From: Xylogone sp. PMI_703
Lineage: Eukaryota; Ascomycota; Leotiomycetes
Length of the DNA stretch: 64,000 nt
Direction: 5' to 3'
Assembly (NCBI GenBank): GCA_021399445.1
Contig: JAJTUQ010000003.1
Span: forward strand, 1,488,001-1,552,000
Part shown: in pieces, positions 9,196-22,421 of the stretch
Numbering within the stretch: position 1 is the first letter of the stretch
Layout of the letters: every line of letters starts with the position of its first letter
Position numbers and translations under genes: made by a program
The notes under the pieces: model-generated
What the model was told of the DNA's origin: nothing
Seen by the model: only the letters and a program-made list of their open reading frames with translations
The model's database searches: none

Positions 9196-9966
9196 ACATG
9201 TGGGACGCACGTAAAAGATAGGCGAAATTAAGACTTATCTCATACTTTGTCGCGAAATATGGTGATAAAAGGGAGTATCCTGGTGTTATCGCAGCTTTTG
9301 GCGATAATGATGAGGATAGATAGCTCTAGATCTTTCTTGGGCTAGAATACAGATTTGAACATGACTCTAAATACTTTATTGAAGACTCTTGCTATTAGCT
9401 GTGCTGATCAATTGCTCGTGCTAAAGAAATGGCTTGTGAGGTATATGTTCAGAGCTTCCATTTATGGATCGAATTTCTTTAACGGACATCGTGGCAGCGG
9501 CTGTTTTGACAATCTTATTGCTCAACCCTGATATCTGCATGCAGAAAATAAACCTCAGAGCCCTTATGCTTTTGCCCTTCTGGCTCTAGTTACCGACATA
9601 TTTAACGGTGCCCGTGTCATCCAGAAGTTGGTTCGGGTGTAGCTCTCTTCGTTCCAGGAATTGTCAGGGCAACGGTAACGAGCATATCGTTTTTAAATAT
9701 AACCCGATGTGCCAGCTGAGATGATTTGTTCATCTAAGAGAATGTAAAATTATTTAAGAAATAGTTTAGTTTTATCTATTGGATAGATTGGTATATAGGT
9801 GATTGCTGCTAGACTTTTACAAGATTACATCTAGGTTCCACTAGTTCCTTTGTTCACTATATTCTGCTTCTACGTTTTCTATGGAGATTTGCTTACTAAA
9901 TATCAAGAAAGGTATCTGCTGTTATATGTATTTCTGCAGTTCTGCTATCCGAGCCGTAACAACGGA
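9196..9966. other. Intergenic between precursor and sulfatase pseudogene
   Basis: I see no gene, RNA or repeat in these 771 bases. The region holds the 3' ends of two convergent genes and separates the RiPP island from the degraded sulfatase/transporter pair. Confidence 0.4.
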
Positions 9967-11490
9967 CTATCCAAACTCAGTATGTAGCGCCGACACGGTT
10001 CGTGGTTGAGTAGGGGCCCAATGAGGGCCCACTTGATTACCTGGACTTTCTAGGTCCAGATCAAATCGATCTGGGAGTTTCATGCCCATCTCTTGATGCT
10101 TCTGACTTGCAATTGCAGATATACCATCCTTGAAAAGCCACACATCATTGGTTTCATACTGCCATGCCTCGACTTTCGCGCGGCAATCTAGCAAGTCTGC
10201 TTCATACTCCTTCTCGCCGACCAGATTATGCACCTCATCTGGATCATTCTCCAAATCGAATAGCTCTTCAGGTCCGCGGAAGAGGTATTTCTCTAGCGGT
10301 CGTTTGCCTATCATCACCGGTCCATCCACGTTGCGAATACCTTCCCAAGACAGGCTTCCATACAAATCAGTGCCAAATGGGAAATCCAATCTTCAGGCAA
10401 TATTGCGATGGTATTTGAATTGACGTGTACGAAGAAATCGTGTTGGCCAATAGTTTTGGATTTCATGGAAAGTGTGTGATCCGAAGACGTGCTGTTTCCA
10501 CTTATCAGCTGGCAATAGCTCCGATGAATCTAAAATTGAGAGGAAGGACTGGCCGAATTGCGGTGGAGATTTGCCCGTATTAGCAGTTCTAACAGCACTG
10601 TCTGTAGCTCCAGCCCAATCAAGGCAGGTAGGCAAGATGTCTAAGAATGATACCATATTTGGATTAACTATGCTACGCGGCGAGCCTGGGCACCTCACAA
10701 TCAGCGGTAGCTTCACGCCGGCATCGTAGAGTGTCGTCTTCGAATTTAAAAACGGAGCCCCGTTATCACTAACGAAGATGACCAGCGTATTCTCTTGTAG
10801 GCCGTGCTTCTTCAGCGCCTGCATGATAAGACCGACTCCGACATCCATCCTACTGATCGATTTGTAGTACTCGACTAACTCGGTGCGTAGCTCAGGCACA
10901 TCGCTGATGAAAGATGGTATCTCAACGTCCTCTGTTCTATATTCGGGAACATTAATATTAGCAGCGATCACGTCTTCTTCATCGTTACCAAACCCTTCTC
11001 TTGAATCGTCTCGGTGTGGATCCCGAAATCCAATCGTCAGGTGGAACGCCCGATTGGTCTCCTTGGCTTTCTCGAAAAAAGCTTCAGCACGAGAAACGTT
11101 CCATGTGACATCTCGGCTTTTGCTTTCTTCGTATATTTTTTATGGATAGACGGAGCGTGGTCCAACATGAACTTTACCGATTATTCCGGTCTGGTATCCG
11201 AGAGTATTGAAGATCTGAGGTACGGTCTCGATATGGTCATGCGTCTGGAAGTGGTTGTATCCGTGTGCCAGGCCATACTGACCATTTTCATGCGTATGAA
11301 GGCCAGTGTATATGGTTGAGCGGCTCCCACAGCAGGATGCAGTGCTTGCAAAAGCATGTGTGGACTTGGTTCCTTCTGCAGTCAGGTTGTCGATATTGGG
11401 AGTCTGAATATTTTTCAGACCATAGCATCTTAGGCAAAGTCCCAAATCATCCGCAATGAGCTGGATGATATTTCGCTTGTGGTCCGCCAT
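9967..11490 (-). pseudogene. Sulfatase (N-sulfatase/arylsulfatase family) with two in-frame stops
   Basis: A single continuous frame of 508 codons runs the length of a typical sulfatase. It is interrupted by TAA at codon 117 (11142-11140) and TGA at codon 366 (10395-10393). Coding similarity continues in the same frame past both, so these are nonsense changes, not frameshifts. Visible features are the N-terminal IADDLG metal-binding strand (about 12-17), the sulfatase cysteine motif in ASCCGSRSTIYTG (formylglycine site, Gly where Pro/Ala is usual), GKVHVGP, and FVSDNGAP for the second metal-ligand strand. The second stop sits where relatives have Trp (NIA-W-RLDFPF), suggesting TGG to TGA. Neither stop is flanked by convincing splice sites. 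It stands head to head with a similarly damaged MFS gene, suggesting a lost pathway for sulfated substrates. Readthrough cannot be excluded. Confidence 0.8.
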
Positions 11491-12000
11491 GACGGCACGG
11501 AGGGCCAGGAGCCAATTCCTCGATAAGTGAAGAGGGTTTCAACGATTTTTAGGAGAAACGTCGCTGAAGTCGAGAGCAGCAGCAATATTTGTATCTAACT
11601 TTCCCCCAATCCGTGTGATGTAACTTCCGTCGGCCCGGGAATTGTTGAGAGAATGCTAATTCGGTTGAATCTACTGTTCCGGCACTCGGTGCTCGAGGGC
11701 CGCTCAAAAAATGAGGCCGGTACCACGGTTGTCCGTGCTACGGCTGTCGGGGGACTACGATGAAATTTCACTCCAAGCCGATGATTTATGCGTGGAGAAG
11801 TCCAAAACTCCGCAAAAACAATCGCAGCCCCCATCTTTGCAGCTCACCAATAACCAATCAGCTCTGTGCCACCCCTATATGGAGCTCCAGACAATCCTAC
11901 ACTATAAAGGGTAATGGACATAGAAAATTATTCCCCGTCTTCGTACTACTAGCTGTCATCACTTTTGAACTGACTGTAGCTTGGACTCAACCTTGTCACC
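11491..12000. promoter_or_regulatory. Divergent promoter region between sulfatase and MFS pseudogenes
   Basis: These 510 bases separate the start codons of two divergently oriented, both disrupted genes. They probably once served as a common promoter. No specific motif is assigned. Confidence 0.35.
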
Positions 12001-13832
12001 ATGCTCAAAATATGGCGGCAGATGACGCCCTACCTCATCTTCAACGCCCTTGTTTTCTTGCAAGGAGCGCTTCTGTTCGGAATGTATGCTTCCACTGTTG
12101 CTACACAACATTACAGTTGCGCTGACAGAGTACAGTGACACGGGTTCCTTCGGTTCACTACAAGCACTACCGTCTTTTCTAAACCGTTTTGGTGTCAGAA
12201 ACACTAATGGTGCTTTCCAGCTGCCAGCAGGAAGAAAGTCGCTGACGAACTCACTGCCATGAATTGGCAAGATCTTAGGTTGCCTTGGTGCTGAATCCAT
12301 GATTGAGCATAACGGATACAAGATGACTATGTACATTGCAGCGGGAATTCAAATAGTCGCCGTAATAAGTATCAACGCTCCCGCTGCTATTGAATCTAAG
12401 GCGAATAGGAAGTGCTGACACCATTACAGTTGAGCTGACGGCGGATCACTGGGCACAGTTCACTGTCGGCCGTATTATCGCATATTCCGCTGTTGGTCTC
12501 GTTGAAAATGCGGTGCCATCATACAACGCCGAGACATCCCCGGCAGCAGCACGAGGGCTGATGTCTGCATCAATAATGCTAGTGACTGGGCTTGGGAATC
12601 TCTGGGGAGCAGGCATGTCATGCGCATACTCTACCACCACGACTAGAAAGGGCTGGATGATTCCTACTGCTATGCAATTTATCCCGGCTATTGGATTACT
12701 CTGCCTCATCCCCTTCACTCCAGAATCGCCTCGATGGCTTATCTTGAAAGGCCATAAGCAGCGTGCTAAGGAAGTACTTGATAAGATCCGCACGAAACAT
12801 GAGGTCGAGAGTGGAGCAACAGCTGCAGAGGTGGACATCCTCGAGTCAATTATTGAAGAATCTCTAGCTACTGAGCAAGGTTCTTGGCTAGATATCTTCC
12901 GAGGTAACTATCTGCGACGTACCTGGGTAAATCAGTTATTCGTAACCGTTAGAGTGATATTACTGACCTTGATCAGATCTCAGCCACATTATTCGTTCTA
13001 GAACAGACCAATGGCAACCAGTTTGTACAATCATGTGCAGCCACATTTTATGTTCAACAAGGACTCGGATCTATGTCGTTCACATACACTATGATTGGGC
13101 AGGTCGTGGGCGTAGTGGGATGCGCAATAGGCATTATACTTTTAGACATTAGCGGTCGTCGTCCTACTTTCATCTATGGCAGTGCCATTTGTGCCTTCTT
13201 GCTCTATCTTGCTTCCGGACTAGGGACAATTCATCCTTTGAACCAAAACGCATCAAACACACTTCTGGCTTGCTTCATGCTACTTCCTGCGTTTACTCGC
13301 ATTTCGGCTTCAAACAATGCATTCCTTACAGGTGCTGAGATTGGCGGAGTTAGGATGAGGAAGAAGATAATGGTAATTCCTTGAAGTCAAGTTTATACAG
13401 CCCTATTTCTCTAACCTCAATGACTAGGCCTTCGGTACCGCCTGTGACGTTGCAGCCGCCTTCCTTGTCACCTTTGTTACTCCTTATTTGCTCCCCAGTA
13501 TGGGCGTCAATATTGGCTGGATATTTGGGAGTGTAGCGGTATTTTCAGTGATCTGGGGCTTCCTATTCTTTCCAGAGCTTAAGGTTAGGTCCTCTTTATC
13601 TTTACTTCTCCATCTGATTTTAGCTAATATCTGTTAGGGACGATCATTGGAGGAAGTCGATGAGCTTTTTGCTGCTAGACTGTATGTCTGGCGATTCAAG
13701 AAGTATGAGACTCATGGGAGAGGCCGCCTTCTCGCAGACATCGAGATTGAAAAAACAGATTTACAAAAGTCTCACATTGAGGAGATCGAACTTTCCAACA
13801 CCAAGGGTTCTGTGAGTAATGAAAATACTTAA
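12001..13832 (+). pseudogene. Sugar-porter MFS transporter with one in-frame stop
   Basis: Six exons can be joined in frame: 12001-12083, 12136-12368, 12430-12926, 12977-13372, 13428-13583 and 13638-13832. They give 519 residues, the normal size for fungal sugar porters. Family features are the N-terminal GALLFGIDTGS segment, GRIIAYSAVGLVENAVPSYNAE, PESPRWLI after helix 6, LEQTNGNQF, and PELKGRSLEEVDELF near the C-terminus. A TGA at 12260-12262 (codon 70) falls in LP-x-IGK, where Trp is expected, so it looks like TGG to TGA. No intron removes it with acceptable sites. Everything else, including all five introns, is intact, so inactivation appears recent, or the sequence has one error. It is divergent from the disrupted sulfatase. 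Confidence 0.78.
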
Positions 13833-14755
13833 TAGTAGTTGTTTATTTTGTTGCTAACTAGGTGAACAGGTTAAGAAGTAGAAGTAGAAACTATGTCTAG
13901 TCCGAGAGTAAGGTGATAATTGCGTATGTTCCGGTTTTGTAGAATAACCAACTAGGCCATAAGCTAGTTCAGCCAAGTAAAGTGCAATACCCTTTAAGGG
14001 GGCCGAATCAATAAACTATATTATCATTGAGCACAAGTATTATAACTACATGCAAGTTCTTAACTTATCAAGCATTAGACTCTGCGAATACGGGCTGTAG
14101 GCTGACAAGTTTCGCATATCAATCTAGACTTTCTTTTATAAGCTCCTCAATCATCACTTTCAAGACAGCTTCTGTCCTCTGAATTCTAGCGTCCAACATT
14201 TCCTCTGCACAACAGTACCGCAAAATGGTACAGTGTATGTTGTTGGATTATGTGACCTGTAGGCATCCATCCAATTTCTGTTATATATTCATCCGCTACA
14301 GAATTTTTAGTCATAACTACAAAAATTTAAGGCCTGAAATTCCACTTTGGTTGAGAATTAGAGAAATATTAAATTTTCAGATTGCATCTCGATCTATTTA
14401 TTATTCATACATGTAAAGGTTCGTTAAACCTGGTGCAGCCGTTCTAAAATCGTAAAAGCCAGAAGTATTCCCCTTCGAAGTTCAAGTATATTTATTGCAT
14501 TCACTTCGTTCCAAATATATTTGGCATGTTAAGGGAAACATATGAACAGATCTCATTTATCCTAATACTTCAAATCACTAAGACCGCATCATGTTAAGAA
14601 TCTTTTTTTCTCTTATTTTTTCTGTCAAAAACAGAGCTTTTCGGTATGAAAATAGTCTAACTTATCTTGCAAATTTTTGGAGTAGAACGGATAATGAATA
14701 AGGACAATGGAGGTATAGATTTACTACTATTTATAACATTAGAGATTTACGGTAC
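13833..14755. other. Intergenic, AT-rich, no feature recognised
   Basis: This stretch holds the convergent 3' ends of the MFS pseudogene and the Zn2Cys6 regulator. I found no gene, RNA or clear repeat. Confidence 0.4.
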
Positions 14756-16731
14756 TTAGAGAAAAAATATGTCTATTTGCAAGTTTCTAAGGGCATCGCT
14801 CCAGTCGACCCCACATTTGTTCTGATTTCGTTCTCGCAGTGCCCAACATGTTTGGATGACTTTACCAACGTTTAAGAGAACTCCTGGTTCAGATCTAGTG
14901 CCTATCTCAAGAAGGTCGGTAAAGAAATCGTAGTGCTGAGGTTGCGCCATACACCCGGCAATGCAAATAGGCCAAGCCAGATACTGGAGCAAGCTTGGAC
15001 CAGGCAAGCTCTTCAAGGCGTCTATTGTTCGCTCAACCTGTCGTTCGACCTCCTTGAGGTTGGAATATGATCCCGACACTACTATTTCTAGGAGAATTCC
15101 AGCGGCGAGAGCGAAAACGTAGGTAATTGTTTGTTTGTCAATTGCATGTCTGTCACTGACCCTGAATTGTGCAAGTAGAAAGTCTAGAGGCTCTGCTTGT
15201 CCCTGACCACTCGCCCGAATGCCGTCTTCTAAAGTCGTTCTTATTTTACCTGCTCGTTTCATCAAGTCCCAGAAACTGAGAGAGCGAGATGCCTCGGCAC
15301 TAATTTTCCAATCACGTAAGGAATAGATGGATAAAATACTTATCACTACCCAGCTTTGACAGCCTGTAATTTCCTCAAAATTAACTCTTGTTCCCTTGGT
15401 CTGTAAGAAGTAAATATACTGTTCACAGAGCTCTGGGGAGATATTAGAAGGCTCGGAGACATCAGTCAAGGAATTGAAGCTTGAGAGAATATTAGACCAC
15501 ATCACAAGTCCGATCGCCGATGTTATGACCACATTGTTGCCAGAGTTTAAGTCTCTCTCATTGGAACTGGCGGATATTGCATTCAAAATGTCTCCTATAT
15601 CATCATTTGCTTCTTCTGGGTGTCTTCCTCGCTGTAAATTGCTGTCTGTGATATATTGCTGCAGAATGGACGTAGCTGCTTGTAGATGGATTCGCCAGTC
15701 GCGGCTCTCTCCATCAAGAAACTGGTACTGGAAATCAGCCTCTTGCTTTTCAAATGTCGTGTGACCACAAGAACATACACTTATAAACATGAGCATGATA
15801 ATACACAGAAGAATATCTACATTTAACTTGTCGTCTCTAAGACTCTGGCATCCATACTGACTTTGTTGGAGTGAGGACAAAAGACCATTTATAGCTAGGT
15901 TATAACGGCTAGCAACATCATCTTCACCCATTCCAGTCATATTGGAGATTCTCGGTCTATGCACCAGAGACAAATGAGACGCACTCAGCGCAAGCACCGC
16001 TAAGTAAACAGTTTGATTTTGGAGTATGAGACGAAGTAGCCAATCTTTTGGCGATGGGAAGCTTTGGCCCGGGTGAAACCGAAATTGCCAGTGATACACA
16101 TTCTGTAAGTAATGAAGTAACAGCATGAGTCGTGGAGACTGATTGAAGTAAGCAAATGAGTAGGTGAAGTAGCTTCTGGGAGGCAGCTGGATGAAGAGCT
16201 GGTCAAAACGTCGCTGAGTAGTGCGGGGCTGATGGTAGGTGATGTGTCACTTATAGGCTCAGTTTGTAGAGCCGTGCCAGTGCCCTCGTCTGTCGTGTTA
16301 TCCTCAGTCTCATACTGCTGGAAAGAATGCTGTGTATTTGTGCGTGTTCTAACACTGGAGGCAACCGTTGCAAACTCTGTCATGGGATTTGCATTGATGC
16401 TTCCTTCTGTTTGCCTAGATTGAGCATTGGTAGCGTTACTGTTCTTGTTTCTGGAGCCATTTAATGTTACTTGTAGAGGGTGATGGTACTCTTCAAGTTG
16501 ACGATTCAAGAGTTCTCTTCTTCTCATAGAATCGACTGTCATTATTTTTATCTTCCTAGATTCGGCTCTCTCTCTCGCGCCATTGCCCTTCTCCATAGGG
16601 CTCTTTCCATAGCCGTGACAATTCATTCCTCCTGTTAAACAGCGCGAACAATGAGGACGACCTTCGTCACATTTCTTCCGTCGGGAACGACAAGTCCAGC
16701 ATCCAGTACGACTACGGGTCTCCTTTGCCAT
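14756..16731 (-). CDS. Zn2Cys6 transcription factor with fungal-specific regulatory domain
   Basis: The product is about 634 residues if exons 16731-16210 and 16138-14756 are joined. An N-terminal Zn2Cys6 binuclear cluster (C11, C14, C21, C28, C31, C38, spacing 2-6-6-2-6) is followed by a basic linker, a long Ser/Thr/Asn-rich stretch, and a helical C-terminal half starting SPRLMLLLHYLQNVY that resembles fungal_trans_2-type domains. The two halves lie in different frames. A 71-base intron (16209-16139) restores the frame and ends with a normal CAG, but it has an unusual GTTTTG donor, so a one-base frameshift is the alternative. As a DNA-binding regulator it might control the neighbouring MFS/sulfatase pair or the RiPP island, whose precursor lies 6 kb beyond. 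No direct evidence decides this. Confidence 0.8.
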
Positions 16732-19700
16732 TCTCGGAGTTCTAGATTGTTGAAGTATTTCGATTGAGAGCCTCTCACTATGAGATTATCTTCTCGCTGA
16801 AGGTGTTAGGAAATCAATGCGAATATTAGCTCCTATGTTGAAATAGACCTATAAGATAGGTTTCCTGAAATGAAGCATTTTTAGTTCCCTATGTAGTAAC
16901 TCGGATATGTACTATATTTTGGAAGGCATAATTTCAATTATTACTACAATGATTTAAGCTATCTTGCTATACCTCACTACACTGAGAACTCACATGACCC
17001 CTAGTCCCGACGCTCGCTGCATACGAGATCTTCACTGCAAAAGGCGCATTATTATTCTCTTGATAAGGTTTGGTTCACGCATGGATTGCATTAGTATTCT
17101 CTCGCAATTGGTTGTTTACTGCTGACATATTGCAGATCTCCGTCAGCTTACCATCCGATACAAGTATCATTATAGAATATCGTTATCCTCGTTGACGATG
17201 CATCGGCGCTCACAAGCTACTCAGTGGGGCCGCTAGCTTCAAACACTGTATACTGTATAATACGGCATCACTGATTCGCTCTTGATTCGTGTAATATTAA
17301 AGCAAGATGCAGCACAGCTGATAAAGCAGATGGAGCAATTAAGAAGCATTGGAGAGGGTAAAAACAACCTTCTCAGCCCATACATTTTACGTCAGAACCG
17401 AACCCAGCAAATCCTAAATTCGCCTTTGCGCTAGTGAATGGATGCTACAGCCCCCTCAATTCCCAATTCAGGGATTATAATAAATTCTGCACTGTATTAC
17501 ACTGTATTACAGGACAGTACTTACTACTTATAGATAGTCCCTTGGAGCTGCTTTTGGCTTGTAAATCTGGTACCTGTACGAAGCCCTATCCTTGAGTTGA
17601 TAGCTTGACGGCCGTTGTGGGCTTACTTGTGCTAAGTAAATTAAAAGCAATTGGCTAACCACTCATTATGCTTAACTATCTGAGTTGAAAGGCTTCTCCC
17701 GCCTCAAGCTTTTTACGTATGGAGGGATGGCATCCGAAGGGCATACCTTGTCACTTTTCGTAAAATAAGGTGCATCTCACATCGGATCTAGGAGCAGATA
17801 TCATTGTAGTCAGACGGCTAGAACTGCTGCAGGCGATGCCAGACGGCGGAATGAGCTGGACTAGGAAAATGAACTTATCTCAGTGCAGGTGCAATGTAAC
17901 GTTATACCTCGCGTACACACGAATCACTATAATGGTATAAGGTACTGTATCGGGACTGTAGAATAATGAATGCAACACGGCGCTGCCGGTAGTCTCTCTG
18001 TATGCATTGCGCACAAGACTCTCATGGGGTCGTCAGCGCTAGGAGAGATTTCCTGTGTTTTGTCTCAACACGGGAGTAAATTGCGGACAGCTCCCAAAGT
18101 CCGCCACTAAATCGCTGCGCGTCGGCAAACCCGGCCCCGTCGCTTGTGGCGCCGCGGTGATCCAGACGCCCAAGACGCTTGGCGACCTCCAGCCGAGCAG
18201 CCGAATGGGCATAAGGTAGCACTTGCTGGAGCAATCCAGGTGAGCAGCCTCACTTTAAAGTTCTGATAAATAAAACAGAGATTATCTTGATAAGACTCTT
18301 ATCCTACCTGGCTATGGTGCCAGAACTTCCCTTTCTCCCTCTCTTATGCAAGATCCGGCCAAAAAAGGCTGAACGTCGAAATCTTGTAACAACTCAAGCA
18401 TTCGTTCATCCTCAGCTAGCTTCCCGGTTCGGCTATGTGGCGGATTACAGATCGGCAATTGGGATATACGCCCTAGATGTGCGTGATCTGACACTTCCCT
18501 GGGCAATGGCCAATGATGCTCAACTTCGTAATATATCATAAATCACCTGGTGTAGTCGAGCAGTGTCGAGATGTGACTGATTGGGGGCCATGTGACTGGG
18601 ATTGCCCTATACGGCCCTTAGTTAAAAAACATAAACATGGTATAATACTCGGCACTACGTACAATGCTGTGGAATCATGCATACTGGCCAGTTATCGAGC
18701 TGCGTCCAGCTGGATGATCATTTTCTATAGTATTCAGCTCATGGATGCTGATTGAAACAGCCGTGGTCTATTTGCCATGGATTAAAGATCCAGAGTGCTG
18801 TTAATTACCCGATCAGGAACGGAGACGGAGTTTCTGTGGCTTCGTTTACTCCTGCAAGTCCGCAATATCCGACATTGACCGTATATCCTATTGTACAGAT
18901 CGTTAGTGCAAGCAGGGGATTCCATAGAAGCGGTGAACGCCAATGACTGGGATCCTGAACGGATGGTTGGCAACAGCCAATTAACATAGCCAGCGGGCAG
19001 TACCTCAATTGCCAGATGGAGTGATTGCTATAGAATTGCGGACCTCTACCGGGTAACTTCAGAAGCCGGAGAAAAGTGGTTTCACGATAGTTTAAGCGAT
19101 TAAATTTGCATTATTAGCAGCTGCATCCTGCGGATGGACCTCCGAGATTCTTGGTCACAGTGTTCAGTTAGCCCCGAGCATAGCGTCCTCTTCCCTTGTT
19201 TCAACTGATAGTACAAATAGAATACAGTCTGGATCAAACGGAATGAATCCCGTTTCTGCGTATCCCTAGCGGATGTTGTAAAATTTTCAACTTGTATGGA
19301 TTTACAGAGCTCCGAAAAACTCATTCAGCGTTAGGGACGCATTTGTAGCCTTCTTAAGAAGCGATAAGAAATACTTAATACCATTGTTCATCTCCTGTGG
19401 ACTTGAAAAGACAATCCAAGCCATCGTCGTTCAATGCTGATATTTAATATCTTTCTTCATGATACCATATAATCCCTTGAAAATGACTGTGGAGCTAGGT
19501 CTGTATTATGGCTCCATATATTTCCATAAGGGCTAACCTATATCCACTTGCATTTTACCTAAATTCACTTTTCAATATCACTCCTGCACATAATCCAAAC
19601 GCTTGACTTTCTAGCGTTGGTAATACGGACTGTATGGCGTTACATTTAGCCCACACTTATCCCCCAGTCCTGCAGCCATTTTTGTGAGGTTAGACGGTAT

Positions 19701-22421
19701 AAGTTAACCAGGACTGATGCTCCAATATCCACCGGATACACCAACGTACCCCGCATCTTTTCTATCACCGCTCGGCAATCGAGCCTTTGAAAGAGAAACA
19801 ATATCTACAACATGGTGTATTTTTCTTCTCCTTGATGGACTCATCAAGCCAATTTGTGTCGCAGATATGGTGCCCAGTTATATATTCAAGAAGGCGTTGT
19901 CTACGGCTTCGGTCTCTTCGGTCCTGAAGAGGTACTAAGCTTCTTGAGATTCTTGATATATCCGTCCAGTCTATTCTAGATAGGGGAGCAGAATCTCTTA
20001 ATGAGAATTGCCCTATAAAATATTTTACTTAAGTCAGTGGGCTGTTCTTTCTATAAGATGTGATATCAAAAGAGCGTATAATCGTGTGTATGGTAGATTT
20101 GTTAGAGAAAAATATAATGGTTCCTAAGAAAGGTATCCCGGCTAGAGGTAACTTGAACAACCCTCACGAAGGCGAACAATCATATACATGTGAGATCCTG
20201 TTTCAGCTGCATCGTATAAAGTAACCCAGGAAAAGTTATTGTCCCCGAGGTCAACCGTACCTTCGCAATATAAAGGTTTATCTACGCCTTGTAATGAGTG
20301 TGCGACTAAGGATTGAAGCTTGTTTTAGCCTCTGAATATTAGGACTTGTGGCTAAGAGGTGGGTCAGGTGCCATGACTAATTTTTCTTACTATAACAGTC
20401 ATTAGTAATTGACTGTAATTTGACAGCTCATTAAAGCTCAATCGACTAGCGAAATTATCCTTTAGTATTGCCGTATCTCAAAAAAATTGTATGAGTTGAT
20501 CTTGAGTGTACTGCAAAGCGGTAGAGATACACATACTTCTCACGGCTCACAGAGAAAGTTCCAGACTCATATTAGCTAAGAACATGATTGACTTTTTTCT
20601 TTACCTAGAGTTCGTCAATAGATTGAGCTTGCTAGCGACCGGCATGTTTGTGTACCATATTTACTTTGAATTATGTTTCCAGTGTTAGGTGACGATAACT
20701 ACAATTCATTCTGGTGAAAATCAAGTAATAATGCTCGGATCTCACGCTGGAGATGCATTATTGAGATTTGAGCAATAAGTTTATTTTTATAATTCTACTG
20801 CGCATGCACTATATGCAACTCTTACACCACCACCAGGAATCACTGCTACGCGGTAGCCGAACATTCTAACGATTTGTATGTTCATTTAGAACCTTACGCT
20901 GATATTCTGGGGTAAGTTACATTATGATAATATTTGTAAGGTATTATGAATTAGTAAGAAGACATAACATATGTTTTGCTTCAATATCGACTACTTCCTA
21001 CTTCCTAATTCTAATTATAGACAAGCTAACACGAGGGAACACTTACATGATAGCAACTGCTTTTCATTCAAACAAGTAGAAACTAATAAACAGAGCTATT
21101 AAATTTCTTGTAGAAGTTAAAGACCTGTTAGTTCTATTCTAATAGAATATATAATGAACGAACAGAACTCCCTGGAAAGATCTGGAGAGACTGAACGCTG
21201 AGTACGCTCCAGTGAACCATTATGAAGACTTTTGCAATTAGTCCGACAAAGGCTTGCTAACAATGAGGTATGAATTACTGCTAATGAGATAGAAGGGCCT
21301 AAATAACACAAGAGTAAAGTTAGCTTACCATCCGAATCGACTCACTACCTCAGGATTACCACTGTGTACATAGAAAGTCAAGACGTCTACAGAGGACAGT
21401 ACCATCTACATCCATATGGAGAGATCAACTGTGTCATATAGACAGATCCGACAGCTGTAGCTGAACTAACGGGCATGTCTGAGTGGCAGGGGACTGATTG
21501 GACGTCCCCTGGTCCAGGAACGCATCACCACCCCGAGGCACGGGTGGAGCTATTGTTGCGCTATTCTTCCTCTCTGCTGATGGAATCTCATACAAGATCC
21601 AGCCTGGTGGGACAAAGTCCTTAGCTATCTAATATGATGGTGTGAAGATAATGGTGGCTCGGGACATGGGCCGTTCTATGTAGAAGGATACCTGTATGTT
21701 GTAACCTTTTCGTCAGGCCAATCAAACTAGAATGAAAAGTTTGTTTTTATTGCATTGGCATTCAATTTGTACCTTAACGTCTGATTAGGTTTCAGTGTTA
21801 TTCTAAATTACCTGCTTTGCGTTTAAAATAGCTCCAAGCTTATATACCGAGTACTGCATTAATTGGACCATAAGTTGCAACATATTCCGCCCCTTAAGGA
21901 CTTGACAGTTTCTCCTACAACGGTATGTAATTACTGCTTCGTTGGAGATCATTTAGAAGCTAAGAAATATACCATGATCCCGATAATCCGCGGTCAATCG
22001 GAGAATTTTTATCTATTACCGTACCAATAGGGTCATTACTATGGACCTAATTAACTCGTTGGCAAAATTTCATGGGGCAAATCTCGGATCTTGAAGGGTA
22101 ATCTAAGGGTAAACCCCGGGAAATGTCTATGACGACCTTTTCTCGCGGGGATGTTCGGACCGACAGAGCGACCTCGTACGAATATATTGGGCTTTTGGAG
22201 AAGTTATCAATAGTACAGGTCTGTGTTAAGCTATGGAGACTTCAATCAGCCGACGTCCACCCGCGCCTCTCGAAAGAAAGCCCACAGCTAATAACTGACT
22301 TGAAGAGAAGGAAGGAGTAGAGAATGGGCTATTAAGAGAAGGATATAATGTAGTACAATTCACCTTGATTCCTCTCCTCAGGAAGGCATTTGGATTGAAG
22401 ATCACTAACAGGACGGCTAAC
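16732..22421. other. 5.7-kb gene-poor region
   Basis: No gene, tRNA or intact mobile element was recognised. Local GC-richer patches (about 18070-18240 and 18310-18540) give short open frames on both strands without family features and may be remnants of old genes. A tandem ACTGTATTAC pair lies near 17493-17513. Confidence 0.4.

Noticed and set aside
18022..18539. Minus-strand frames of 70 and 75 codons in a GC-richer patch
   Set aside because: No recognisable domains; open frames are expected by chance in GC-richer DNA. They may be remnants but cannot be supported.
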